Source: Euglena gracilis (taxonomy: Eukaryota > Euglenida > Euglenophyceae > Euglenales). Taken from it: a stretch of DNA of 64,000 nt. Within the stretch, counting starts at the first letter, position 1. Each line of letters opens with the position of its first letter. The notes below the pieces were generated by a model. That model made no database searches. It saw only the letters and a list, made by a program, of their open reading frames with translations, and had not been told where the DNA came from. The DNA is taken from NCBI GenBank assembly GCA_039621445.1, contig CP154956.1:55087419-55151418 (forward strand), written 5' to 3'. The position numbers and the translations under genes are program-made. Positions 52,772 through 64,000 of this stretch are shown here, one piece after another.

Positions 52772-55700
52772 CTAAAACCATTTCTGCCCCAGAGGCGGTC
52801 CCGGCCTGGCCAGGAAGAAGCTCTTCAGGTTCAGGATCTGCCACGCGCCCATCACCACCAGGATGAGGACCTGCACTGTGCTCCACACCCACACCCGGCG
52901 CAGTGTGCTCTCCGACGTGGCCTGGAACGGGACCTGGAGGGCAGGGTCATGGACGGTGGCTGAAAGCGCTGCTGAAGGTTGTTCGGATCCACTTTTTGAA
53001 CCAGGACCTTGCTTGACGACCCCCTGAGGGGGGGGGATTAAACCCAGAGACATTTGGGCTGGATGGAGGGAGGAAATTGGTGTCTGACCCCCTCTCCCCA
53101 GAGATTCACACAGCTGGATTCGGGCAATTGAGGTTCATCCGGACCCAAAACTGCGAAACTGTAATATAAAAAAAAGCCCATTGCTAAAAACAACATGATT
53201 TTGTGCAAAATGTTGATTGACAGCCAATTTCATCTGGCAGCCCATTTTCAACCCATTATCACCAGATTTTGACATTTTCAAAATCAACATTTGGACATTT
53301 TCAAAATTGCTGGGGCCAGAAAAAAAGTGACACCCTGTTCGGACCCTCCTGAAGGTGTTTGTGGAGCGACTCAAACATGAATGCGGACCTGGACACCAGC
53401 ATGGGAAACCAAAGATACCTGAAGGGCAGCAACCAATCGACTCTCAGCCCGTCATCCAATGAGGCCACAGGGGCCATTATTTCAAACATACCATGCGGGG
53501 GCGAGGTTCTGGTGGGGGGAGGGGGTTACCACACCTGCCGCTGGATGACGTACTGCATCTCCTCGCGCACCTCCAGCATCTGGGCCTTCAGGTCCTGCAG
53601 GGCCCGGTCCACCTTCCACAGGTCGTCCTTCGTCTGCACCTGCGCCAGGAACCGGGAACCCGCCGCCGGCCTTCGTGGTCAGTGATGTGGCCCTGGTGCG
53701 CCGACCGTGATTTGAGACCCGTGCCTCGGAGGCGGCGTGCACATGAGCCTGGGGGTGACCCCGGCCGATGTGGGGTGGGCCTTGTGGATCCGTTGGAAAT
53801 GGAGTCCACGCGCGGGGGCACTGCAGCGCGATGGAAAGCCGGCGTGAAGTCCGATTTCTCAACGGTTGAGCAATCCAGGGTTTGGGGAGGGGCAATGGCA
53901 TGACGCAAGCAACGGAGAATGGTGACCTTGCTGTAGTCGATTTTGGAGCCGGACTCCACCTCCACCACCAGCTTGGGGGTTTTGTCTGCGAAGCTCTGCG
54001 ACGGCTCAAAACAGATGTGGTACTCCCCGGCCACCCCCGTGGAAATGAAACTGGGGGCAGGGCCCTCGAACGCTGTTGCCCCATCAGACATCGACAGCAA
54101 ACGAGCAACACCAACAAACCAGGTCATCCCGATCAAACTGGGATGGGTTTGGCGTTCTTCTAACAGGTCTGAAGGCGAGCTCAAACCTTTTCTGCTGCCC
54201 TTGCAGAAAGAAATCATCGGGAACTTTTGGAAAGCAACACATAAAAGGAGAGGACAGGCCAAAAATAAAGAAAAGCCCTCCCCCAAATGTGAAACACCCC
54301 CAGCTTTCCATTTCAGCAGAATTTCAAATCACTTATTTTTGGGCGGTATATCTGGGCAGAAAGACAACCCCAAGGATCAAAACCCTGTTTTGCTCAAATT
54401 TCACCAAATTGGGACTTGGGAGGGGGGCAGAAATTGATTTATTGTCAATGCCACAGAATGCCAAAGAATGAAAATGCTTAGGGATTTTTCATTCTCCCTG
54501 CGCGATGCCTTTTGACACTTCCGATCATTGAGAGTTTACATGGGGGATTTTTTGTGATGGGTCTACATCTGGCCGCTTGAAACCATCACTATGACCCCCA
54601 AATGAGATGAGCACTTGCACAAACTAGCTATCAAACGTGGAAAAATTTCCTTGTTCGCAATCCTTGAACGTTTTGTAATGATTTCTTTTATATTCTTTTT
54701 GAAAAAAGTGATAAACCGTCGCAACACCAGAAAAACCACTGCTGTGACGTCCAGAGATGGACCACCAGGACCAAACTGATGCAGGGAGGCTCTGTGGGAA
54801 CGACCCTTCGCTGGACTTGAGGACCTCGTGGTGGATGACGTTGTTCTCCGGGTCGCTTACCGTGGCGTGCACAAAGTTGACAGCCGTCTCCAAGGGCGCT
54901 GCCTTGTCCTGTGCCGTCATGTCTGGCAGCTGGTAGTGGACGGGGGCAAGCACAGCCGTCCACCCAGGCCGGTCTGCAACGTCTGCCCAAAGCGTGTCAT
55001 CCAAAGCGCCACCATCACAGGGTGGTCTTCAGACAAAGGAGGAAGAAATGGCACAGATCCCCCCTGTCAGATATCCCAGTGGTATGAGGCTTCCGAATTG
55101 TTTGTCATTTCTCCCAATTTTTCGAATTTCTGAAAATTCCTTGTGTTGTTTGCAGTTTGTTTGCAGTGCGAAATTTTCAGTGCTTGGTGGGTCACCAGAG
55201 CACTCTCTGGTGATCCACCAAGCACTTCACAGCCCTGGCCAGCAATATTCTTCCAATTTCAGTGGGCAAAATACGTGCTGGAAATGCTAGAAATGGCAAA
55301 AGAAACCTAAAAAGCTGTATCCTGTACACAATTTGCGTGCGGTGTGGGCTGACCCGCATACCTACCCCATGAGGCGCCTCTGTGTGCCACGACTGAAATG
55401 TTGTGGACCCAACTTTGCCCTCCGAACCCTGCGGACGCAAGCCGCTCTTGAGCCCGCCAGATGCCGTTGGGCAGATGGTTTCAGGGTCCAATTTCAAGTC
55501 AGGCCCGAGTTTTGGAGATGGGAATTATGAGCATTTTTTGCCACTTTGGCCACATTTTTTTTGGCATTTTTGGCCATTTTTAGGCATCTTTTAGCAACGC
55601 TTGGTCGTTTGTCGTAATCTTGCACACTGCATCAATTTTAATCGGTTGGGGTAAGTTGTTGCCAGTTTTGGGGGCTTTTGTTTTGAGTTTTTTTTGCGCC

Positions 55701-56520
55701 ATTTTGGCATTGTCAGCCGTTGTATGGTGGTTACAAAAAAATTATCTGAAACGTGCAAATGCAAAAAAGGCAAAGATAAATTGCAAAATTCTTCCCACAC
55801 TATTGAACCAACGGCTTATCCAAAAGATCACATCTGACCGGGGGAGGGTGTTGGGCAAGCCAAATCATTGGACAAGGGGTTATATCTGGTGCACCCCCCA
55901 AAATTGCATTGTAAGTTTGTTTGGCAAAAAAAAAGCAGGGAAAGTTTCGTTGTGGCACAAAAAACCATCTGGCTCAAAAGAGGTTTTTTTTGAAACAAAG
56001 CCACGTGAATTTCCCAACGATCTCAAAAGGTCCCAAAAACCAATCTGGACAAAATGAGAGCAAACAGATGGTGAAACTTGGCACTTTGGGGAAAACGGCA
56101 AAATAAATTAAAATGAGAATTTGTGGGGAAAGCCCCAGAGATTTGTCCAAAAGTGCATTTCTGGAAGTATGGCTCGGCTTTTGAAATTGCACTCACTCAA
56201 AATAGACCTCCGAAACATCGTATTGACAAGAATAAGAAGAGGAAGAGGGTCAGGGTCAGAGTCAGGGCCAACCAGGTTAGGCCGTTGGCGGTGTTGGTTG
56301 GAGGGAGGTTTGGAGTTAGGTTGGGGCTGGGGGGGGGTGTAGGTCATTCGAAAGCGTTTTTGTTTGAATTCAAGCCTGGGGCAAGGAGTGCTTGAGCATG
56401 GGCCGGTTCCCGCTGGAACCCGACCTCGTCCGCCAGGCAGATGATCTGGTCCAGGTGGAAGTAGTACGCCGTGCTGGGGACCAGCAGCAGGAGCACACAG
56501 AGGAGCTGGCTGCGGATCAT
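52772..56520 (-). CDS. p24/TMED-family cargo receptor
   Basis: p24 proteins are type I membrane proteins of COPI/COPII vesicles that help sort cargo between ER and Golgi. Five exons join in phase: 56520-56419, 54959-54798, 54052-53927, 53639-53535 and 52933-52772, giving about 218 residues, the family size. The ATG at 56520 opens a signal peptide (MIRSQLLCVLLLLVPSTAYY), then FHLDQIICLADEVG with the first GOLD-domain Cys. The GOLD domain continues through VHATVSDPENNV and, across the exon 2/3 join, SFISTGVAGEYHICFEP with the second Cys. Exon 4 is the coiled coil (DLWKVDRALQDLKAQM). Exon 5 is the membrane segment (VQVLILVVMGAWQIL) followed by LKSFF, the conserved diphenylalanine, and a short tail without a dilysine signal. 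Introns 1 and 2 are nonconventional; 3 and 4 are GT-AG. Confidence 0.9.
54053..54797 (-). other. Nonconventional intron in the p24 gene
   Basis: It begins CCACAGAGCCTCCC and ends GAGGGCCCTGCCCCC. CAG is at +4 and CTG at -8, and AGCCT/AGGGC-type pairing extends inward with one mismatch. The join gives EGSF then SFISTGVAGEYHICF, matching the G-x-F-x-F-T pattern of GOLD domains. An alternative acceptor nine codons upstream is also in phase but fits the family less well. Confidence 0.75.
54960..56418 (-). other. Nonconventional intron in the p24 gene
   Basis: It begins TTCCAGCGGG and ends CGGCCTGGGTGG, with CAG at +4 and CTG at -8; extended pairing is weak. The join gives CLADEVG then TAVLAPVHYQ in phase, and no GT-AG pair gives the right phase. 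Confidence 0.65.
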
Positions 56521-59500
56521 TGTCGTCGATCTGAAGATAACAGGGGACACAATGCCAGCTGTGCGCACCAGCAGTGAGGTGAGAGAGAACAAAGAGGCTT
56601 CTGGACAATCTGTTGGACAAAGGCGCTTTTTAAAGCAACACGCCAAGAAACCTCCAGAAAGGTGGCCTCCGATGAGGTGGGCAATCACGGGACGTGGGGT
56701 GATCGTTGCAGATGGGAAAACATAACCTCATCATGTATTCCATCAGTGAGGTTTGCAATCGAATTTTTCCTTCTGTCTGTGGCATTTGAATAAGTATACC
56801 AGACTTCCCCACAGAATGGGACAGCCTTCCGATACACGGCGGCTCTGACTGGTGCCAACTTTTGCATGCTGTGCAGCCACCAAGAGGTGGGGTGACTGGT
56901 TCTCACTGGAGGTCGGAGAGGAACACTTCAAAGCAGAGTTTACTGAACAACAGGGAGGGTCATGGCAATACCACCCAAAGTCTGACCCTGAGACACATAT
57001 GCAGGAGGAAATAAGGAGAGTAAAAAAAATTGGACCTGAAAAGTTGGCAATCTCGACCAAACGGTACAAAATATATTAAGCCTCGGACAAAAGCCCTTGA
57101 AAAAAATTGGAGGGCTTTCCAAAAGTAAAATAAATGTTGATTGTAAGGGAAATGAAGGATGTTCCATTAAAAATCAGCAACAACTTTGGGGGACTTTAAC
57201 TTTGAAACAGCAGTGGAAGAAGTCTGGCACAAACAACAGAAAACCAGTGTAACTCCTTGGGGCAAGGAAAAATGAGTGATGAGGTGCCAAATCCGTGCAG
57301 TAACGGTACAAACCAAACGGATGAAGAAGCTATAACGATGAAGATCCAGAATAGAGAATACTTGCAACCTGCTTGTGGCATTCAGGTACTTTGCAAATCA
57401 ATGGAAATGCGGGAAAAGAACCCCCCCCCAGCCTCGGCTTTGGGCAATTACGGAATATCTTAGAAACACAAACAGCCTTTTGCAGGTCTACTTGTTGAGT
57501 CGGTCGATGACATTGTCAGTTGAATTGAAATGAAGGTGTCTGTGCAAATGTCCAAAAAGTCCAAGAAAACTCGTGGCTTTTTTCTTTCCTTCATATCTGT
57601 AACCAGAAATTTTTCACAGCTACAAACACCGAATCCCATGTACGTTCTCCCGCACCCGCAGTACACCAAGCACTTCAACCTCACCTTACAGGGAGGTCAA
57701 GCATTGAAATACCTCAAATTTCAGATTCTGGGGGCTGGGGGAGGCTTCCATCCCCCAGGCCCCCAACAACCCAACTGCCCCAAGCTCTGCATGCCTCCGG
57801 CAGCGACGCGTGCAGATGCCCAAGGCGACTGCAACGACCAGGCGGATCGATGGAGGAGGGAGGGGGGCACTGCCAAGTAGCTGGCAGAAAGGCACGTTGC
57901 CCCCCAGGCCTTCGCTGTACCGCTGTGTGGCAAATGACCCCCAGCCAGCAACGCCTGCCAGCAATCCACGATGGACCTTCATCCACTACCTAACCCACGG
58001 GGAGTGTGGCATCCACCCAAAAGCAACTTGTCCACCCAAAGCAAGCGTATGCAAAGGGCGCAGTAATAGAAAATTTGACCCCCCGGGGGGGGGTCCGGCC
58101 AGCCAGCAACCATTTTCCTTCCCCAGACAACCCTCCCCCCATCGACGGTTTGATTTCTTTCCAGTCGCCCTTCGGGCGCGAGGTGTCGTGGCGTGGTGAC
58201 AAAATTGCTTGGGCGACTAAAACCTTTCAACCAAAAAATGGGGTTTCCCGAGCTTGATCCAGCCAACATTCAAAGGAATGGCCCGGGAGTCTCAGAAATC
58301 CATTTAGTTATTTGATGCACCAATTGTGCGTCATGCGTGTGTTGAATCCCCAATGATAAGTAACAACATAGCATGAAAAATGAAAATGAAACCGTCGCAA
58401 TACACCAGCTAAGCTGAATATTGCAAATGGATCGATTGCACCAAATTACTGGCGACTGGATGTCACTATCACACACGCATTGGTTCGTCCTTCAACAGCC
58501 AAGGGATACTGTAAATATTTCAGCAGGGGCCTGATGATAATTGTATTTACATACCAGTCCTCAAAGGAAACACAGGCCGAATACTCTTCTCTGGCGCCAA
58601 ATTATGGCTACAAGGCGAAGCGCACAGGGGGATTGATGAATTTGTCCAGTTTGGTTTACCAGCCTGCCACACACAACAACAGAAATTGCGAATAATCAAG
58701 AGCTTCAATGGTGTTTGTTGAATATTAAGAACCTTGGAGTGGGATCCTTGGCCTGATTTTTTTGAACACTCTCCACTTTCAAAAAAAATAAACCGTGTTT
58801 TTGGCCAGTTAAGTCCCTCCCTTCCCACCCCCCTGGGTGTCAGCCACTCCGAAAACGAAAAACGGATGCTAATGGGCCGGATGTTTTTCACCTTAGGCGT
58901 CGCACTTTCACTGGGGTCCAAAGCCACCCCAAGAAAATCACCAAAAGGAATTCCGTCCTCGACCTGGGGGGGCAAAAAGACACCTCAAACACATGCACAA
59001 AATAATTGCAAAAAGAACCAAAAAAACACAAAATGCAAACCCAGAATGTGAAAATGAAAATAATTTTTTTTATATTCAAATGGAGTAAGAAACTTCTGGA
59101 AGCAATTATTTTTTCCTCAGGAGGTGGTTTTGAAATAAGTTCCCCCCTCTGGATAAACCAACATGTCAACATCGTTTTGTACTGCGACATGGTGCGTCTC
59201 TGCAGTTTGGGGACGTCTGTTGGCATGCTGAGAACAAACCCACCTTTGTGCAAAAAAAAAACCCTCAAAAGCTTGCAAGGTTACATGATACAGGATCTGT
59301 AGGATAGAGGATGGGCTGACAGGCAAGACGCATTCTTTGTTGCCAGCACCAGGATTCGATATAAATGCAGGTGGGGGGTCGGACCGCCCTTCCACATGGG
59401 GGGGGGCACCCCCCCACCTGAACATTGGTATTGCCAAATGAACAATTTCAAAAATTGTGGTCATGGTTTGTAAAGCATTATTTTATGCTGCCCAAAACCC

Positions 59501-60599
59501 ACTGTAAAACAACAAGAGACATGTGGATGGCCTGGGGTAAAATGAAAGCTGCCCATACCCACTGACACGCCTACAACATACAACACAGGGGGGGGGTGTA
59601 CTGGCCCGGCCTCGGAAAAAAATGCGCAAAAAATGCGCAGAAAATGTGGATTTCAGGGGGGGGATGTGTAACAATGTGCAAAATCTGTGCAAAAGCGCAA
59701 AAATCACAAAAATGCAAAAATGACCGAAATGCATGCAAAAATGGAGCGAAAATTAAACAAAATCATAAGGAATTATGAAGAAATTTCAGTTTCAAAAAAT
59801 TCAAATTTTCAATGCGAAAAATTGCAAAAAAAAGTCAAAAAATGGGGAAACGCTGGCAAAATCACGACAAACTGCAACAAAAAAGCCGAAAAAAAGAGAA
59901 AAAAATGTGCAAAAAAAGCGACAAAATGTGCATTTTTTGGAAAATTGTAAAAATGTGCAAAAATGAGGAAAAAATGCGAAACGCATTTCCATTTCCCTCT
60001 GCCAGCAACCATTCCACAAAAAACAAATAGCTTAACCCTTTAACTTTTCAAAAAAAATGATGCAAAAACATGGAAAACTGAGAGCTTTCCAACAGTTTGG
60101 GTTACAGGTTGGGGGGGAAATGGTGTCTAATATCCTGAACCTGCGAAAATACTACGCAACTTTCGTGTCCCCTGCTTGACTAAACGTAACTGCGCTGCTG
60201 CTGAACGTAACTGGTGGGTTGGCGACTCAGCTAACCAACTGGTTTTCCTGAAACTTTCAAAAGCCTTATTTGGAGCTGAGGGATGCCAAACATATGCGGC
60301 CATGATACGGTTGGCACACTCAACGTGAAACAGTATGCTCCTCACCCAGTGAGAGGCTGATGGGACTCAGCCTTGGCTGCCCTTGAGGCCCGGCGGACGT
60401 TACACATAAATGCAGCTGACAGTCAGCGGCTGGACGCAGGCAGCCCGCCAGCAGAGTTTTTTTGGGGAGGTAGGACTTCGGGAACACACCCACCCCTGGG
60501 GGTGACCCCGGGGGGGGGGGGACCCACTTAAAGGGTTCAAACGGGGGATCAAATTTTGGGCCCGAAAAATAAGGGGTTAAACCCTCTTTTAGGGCACCC
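56521..60599. other. Long intergenic region, no gene assigned
   Basis: It holds A-rich words (59620-59990 is full of AAAATGCGCA/AAAAATG variants), G and C runs, and modest open frames on both strands without domains. It may include untranslated exons of the flanking genes. Confidence 0.4.
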
Positions 60600-60699
60600 A
60601 CTCAGCCAACCCCCCCCTTCTCGGAGAGGGAGTGCAATACCCCCTCCTCCCAGGTCACATACCTCAAAAAAAAAAAGCACTGCCCGCCAGCCACGGTCG

Positions 60700-63690
60700 G
60701 CTGAAAGAGGGCCCACAGGTGCTCGCTGGGCAGCCCCGGCGGCGCGTCGCCGCCGTCCTCCGCGGCGGCGGCCCGCAGCGCCGCCATCTCCCGCCACTCC
60801 TCCCGCAGCGCCTCCACCAGCGGCTGTGGGTCCGGCCCAGGCCGTCGCTCCGCGGCACACGTGGCATGGGAGGGGCACGAGGGAAGGGCAGCCAGCCATG
60901 CCCAAACACCGAAACCCAATGCCAAGACTTTTCCAGCGGGGTGTAGGCTCCCTGGGGTCGGAAACCAAGAACGTGACAGGGGGAGTCTTGGCGTATGGAC
61001 AAACAAACACAAGCAAACAAACAAAACAAAACAAACGACACAAAACAAAACAAAACAAACAAAACAAAACAAAACAAAACAAAACAAAACAAAACAAAAC
61101 AAAACAAAACAAAACAAAACAAAACAAAACAAAACAAAACAAAACAAAACAAAACAAAACAAACAAAACCAAAACAAAACCAAAAAACAAAACACAAATA
61201 AACGAAGCCTCTATCGGCCTGTCGGCCACGGTAGACGAGCGTCAAGCAGGTGCCTGGACTGACAGGAGGCCAGTGTCCACCATCAGCCCAATGCCCAGCA
61301 TCAGCACTGAGCAATCGGAGTGACCAGATAGATAATGGAACAGAGTGGACTGCCAGGCCAGTGTTCTCTAGAGATCGCCAGAAATTAATCTTGCAAGTTT
61401 GTTTTGCCGGTTGAGGCGTGAGGGTGAAGCGAAAAAAAAGACAATGGGTTATTCATTCTGGTATTTGGTAAATTAGAAAGAGTTCCATTCAAGAATGAAC
61501 AAAGAAGGGAAAAAAACTTTTACTTTAATTTCAACAATACAAAAATTACAACAAATGCAAAATGGGATAATTTTTCCTCAATTTGGGTGTACTGCCACGC
61601 TGGTCAGCGCTGCCCATCGTGCCACAATACGAATACAGGCTGATCCCGACGCCCATGTCCCCGGCGCTCGGCACCCAAAATGTGCACCACTGCAGCGCGT
61701 GGCCTGCCAGGCGGTACGGGACGGCGGGGCCGACCACGTTGGTCAGCACGGCGGTGGTGCAGCGGACGAAGTGGCCCACCACCGCCCGCATCACCCGCTC
61801 GGGGAGCAGCGCGAGGCCGGCCATCAGCAGCATCCCGAGGGGGGGCTGCGGGCCGCCGCTTCCTGGGTCGGGTGGCACTGGTGGTGGCGTCGTGTGTCAC
61901 CTGATCAGGCCATTGCTTAAGAACCCCGGGGGTCCACTGGCTGGGATTTCCCTGAGCTGCAGCCAAGAAGCCAGTAGCTAGACTCTGCCTGGGGGGGGGG
62001 GGGACAGGGAAAACTTTTTTTGGCCCCGGCGCTTCAGGCAGTGTCAAAATGGGGCTCTTGAAGTGGGGCTAAAAAGTTTCCCAGCACTGGTCACTGAAAA
62101 AATTGGGACTGCTGCAAACAGACCCCCCTCCCTGGGGGTCCACTGGAAATTCCACTGGCCAATTTTGGTCCAGCCCCCCACCTCCAGGGTGCTGCAAATC
62201 CTTGAGCAGATGCCTGCACGCCATTTCTTCTTCACAAACAAAATGCAAACAGTCAACCTTCTGAGCACTCCCCCAGCCACTAACCCCTGTTTAGGAATCC
62301 TGTTGCTTGAGTTTGGGCCTCTCTAATTTTGAGGGCTTCCACACCCAACCCCGCTGCCGAGTATCGAAGGTTGGCTCGCCGGAGCTGAAGTCAGTGGGAG
62401 TGTCCTCCACGGATTGTTGAATGGGTCGTCGGCCCTAGCCTGAGTGTTTGCCTGCTCCCACTACATCCTTTCCCATATTGATCAGTGTTGAGCTTTGAAT
62501 GTGAAGCCAGCCATCAACCCCCTCCCACGAGGCTGATTGAATTTGGTCACGCTGGGAGATTCTGTCTTCTTCTTCTTGGCAAATTTTTTAAAATATGCTT
62601 TGGGGGGAATTTATACATTTCACATGATTTTTGATGAGAAAAAAATAAAATAAACCTTTACAGACGTTTACCACTGTCTTTGGCTTGGTTAAACCAATTG
62701 CAGCCCCAGCACCACCAGCCACCCTGAAGCGGCAGCCCGGGCGCCTCGATGCCCAACTTCACGAGCTGCATGCGGGCGCGGACGGTGGCCAGCCGCTGCC
62801 GGGCCGCCGGGAGATGGACCGGCAGCGACTTGAGGACGAGGCCGAAGCGGTTCCCCGCCACGGCGTCGCCTTGCGCCTCCCCTGGGGGCGCAGTGGGGGT
62901 GCAGCCCGGAGGCGAGGAAATCCCGGGCCGGAAAGGCTGACCCCCTCCTGCCTCAAGGGTGGGGGCTCCCTCCACTCAGTAAGAGACGCCCTGTTCTCCA
63001 CAGCGGGCGTGGCCGAGGGCCGCCGCAGGTTGACCGGCATCATGACGGCCCCTGCCTCGGGCTTGCTCCACAACAAAGCAAGGGCCAGCAGGTGTGTGTG
63101 CGGATTTCGCAATGACCGGCCGGCCCTGTGGAGAACGGTGGCATTGGGATGGGCACAGAATGCCTCAGCTACGATGTGCCGCCCCCGCAGCGATCCCCGC
63201 GCTGGAGGCCGGGGGGCCCGGCAGTGGAAAGCCCATGGCAGGCCGCGGAGCAGCATTTGGTCGGGGTGCAGCCCGCCGGCCAGGAAGAAGCGCCGGAAGG
63301 CCCCCTCCAGCACGGCGGTCCTTCACGGGGACAACGAGAATGGAAACATTCAACCAAGAATCCACCAAAGGAAATCATTAAGAATGCGACGTTTCTCGGC
63401 GGAAAGAGGTCGACGCTGGGAAAAGAGGATTTGATTTGTCGCATCCTTGGACCATATACGACAACCACCCAAACTGCAAAAAAAATGCCATTCGATTTTT
63501 CAGTTTCCGACCCCATTCGAACCCCTTGCCAAGAAGAGGTTCTTCACTGGGGTAAAATGCTGTCCTGTAAGGACCGTCCAACCTGCCAGCCACGCCACCA
63601 GGGTGTCGTTCAGGGTCACGCTGCAATGGTGCGACTTGCCCACCGCCTGCAGGTCAGACACGAGGACGGAGAGGGCAGGGGAGGGCCCAG
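60700..63690 (-). CDS. WSD1-like wax-ester synthase / diacylglycerol acyltransferase, 3' part
   Basis: This enzyme family esterifies acyl-CoA to fatty alcohols or diacylglycerol, making wax esters or triacylglycerol, usually at ER membranes or lipid bodies. Six coding patches occur on the minus strand in the order of the family. At about 63690-63583: KSHHCSVTLNDTLVAWLAG (the TVND block). At about 63310-63230: AFRRFFLAGGLHPDQ. At about 63055-62995: AVMMPVNLRRPSA. At about 62872-62720: AGNRFGLVLKSLPVHLPAAR. At about 61860-61600: LTNVVGPAVPYRLAG, then WCTFWVPSAGDMGVGISLYS (the SNV-GP and SYxG blocks). At about 60850-60705: PLVEALREEWREMAAL. The HHxxxDG catalytic motif is not in the window, so the gene starts beyond 64000. 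Exon edges are not fixed; the 61860 acceptor (CCCGCAG) is good, and others may be nonconventional. Confidence 0.75.
61013..61170. repeat. (AAAAC)n pentanucleotide repeat
   Basis: About 150 bp of CAAAA units in a WSD1-like gene intron. Lys-Thr-Asn-type and Phe-Cys-Leu-type frames are open through it as artefacts. Confidence 0.97.
61921..62700. other. Intron of the WSD1-like gene, nothing further seen
   Basis: The interval lies between the coding patches at 61860 and 62720. It contains a run of 13 G near 61992 and no recognised element. Confidence 0.4.
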
Positions 63691-64000
63691 GGCCGGACAG
63701 GAAGGCATGCGGGGGCATGGGGGGGGCGTCGGCCCCCGCTTCCAACCCAGGACGTGGGGTCCGACCCCACCCATCATGGCTTGAAAAGAAATTGTAGATT
63801 TTTGGGCAACCTTGCACTCCGGGACCCCCCAGGGGGGATCCCACAAGTGTAATGACCCGGAGTCTTCAGCTGACCGGTGCGTTTGACTTTTGAGACCGGG
63901 GCGGGAATTTTGACTGGGCAGACCGAGAGAAAATTCTAAATTTGACTCCCGAGGTACCTCGAGAGGGGAATGGCGTTCATGGGATAGGGTTAGGGTTAAA

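Noticed and set aside
55620-56057. 145-codon plus-strand frame with a hydrophobic N-terminus
   Set aside because: It has no ATG at the frame start and lies within a p24 intron. The apparent membrane segment could be chance in T-rich sequence, and no homologue comes to mind.
60995-61201. Lys/Thr/Asn-rich frame
   Set aside because: Translation of the (AAAAC)n repeat.
63980-64000. GGGTTAGGGTTA at the right edge as a telomere
   Set aside because: Only about two units are visible and the window ends there; similar short TTAGGG pairs occur internally at about 33194 and 44290.

Overview
The window is nuclear DNA of a eukaryote, and the best single clue to its identity is the introns. Three minus-strand genes (a DHHC palmitoyltransferase, a hexokinase and a p24/TMED cargo receptor) can be joined exon to exon only if ordinary GT-AG introns are mixed with a second class. 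That class starts NNNCAG, ends CTGNNNNN, and has inner ends that usually pair with each other. As far as I recall, this is the hallmark of the nonconventional introns of euglenids, so I read the source as a euglenid alga (Euglena or a relative). A fourth gene of the wax-ester synthase/DGAT (WSD1-like) family fits that reading. The species cannot be fixed from the sequence.

Layout. 1-6150 is repeat DNA: a degenerate G-rich satellite, a 36-bp minisatellite, a GC-rich minisatellite and about 1.4 kb of (AC)n. 6900-21290 is a nested pair of Ty3/gypsy-type elements. An inner 11.9-kb chromovirus with two LTRs (7223-8058 and 18287-19117) and an ACTAC target duplication sits inside the pol gene of an older, 5'-truncated element whose reading frame resumes exactly beyond the insertion. 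The inner element has a repeat-rich Gag, then a C5-cytosine-methyltransferase-like gene, a Dam-like NPPW domain, protease, RT/RNase H, integrase and chromodomain, all broken by frameshifts or stops. 24100-28440 holds relics of DIRS-type tyrosine-recombinase retrotransposons (RNase H, Dam-like domain and recombinase on the minus strand; a gag-only copy on the plus strand) with inverted terminal and internal repeats.

The second half is gene territory, all on the minus strand with long repeat-filled introns: DHHC palmitoyltransferase (29911-36716), an unrecognised protein (about 40999-41760), hexokinase (41928-49819, first exon not found), p24/TMED protein (52772-56520) and the 3' part of a WSD1-like acyltransferase (about 60700-63690, running off the right edge). 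The products act in unrelated places (membrane protein acylation, sugar phosphorylation, ER-Golgi transport, storage lipid), so no operon-like logic is implied. Foldback and MITE-like elements, palindromes and many microsatellites lie in introns and spacers.

The observations most worth following are the two methyltransferase-type domains carried by the chromovirus and the clear, phase-consistent nonconventional introns.
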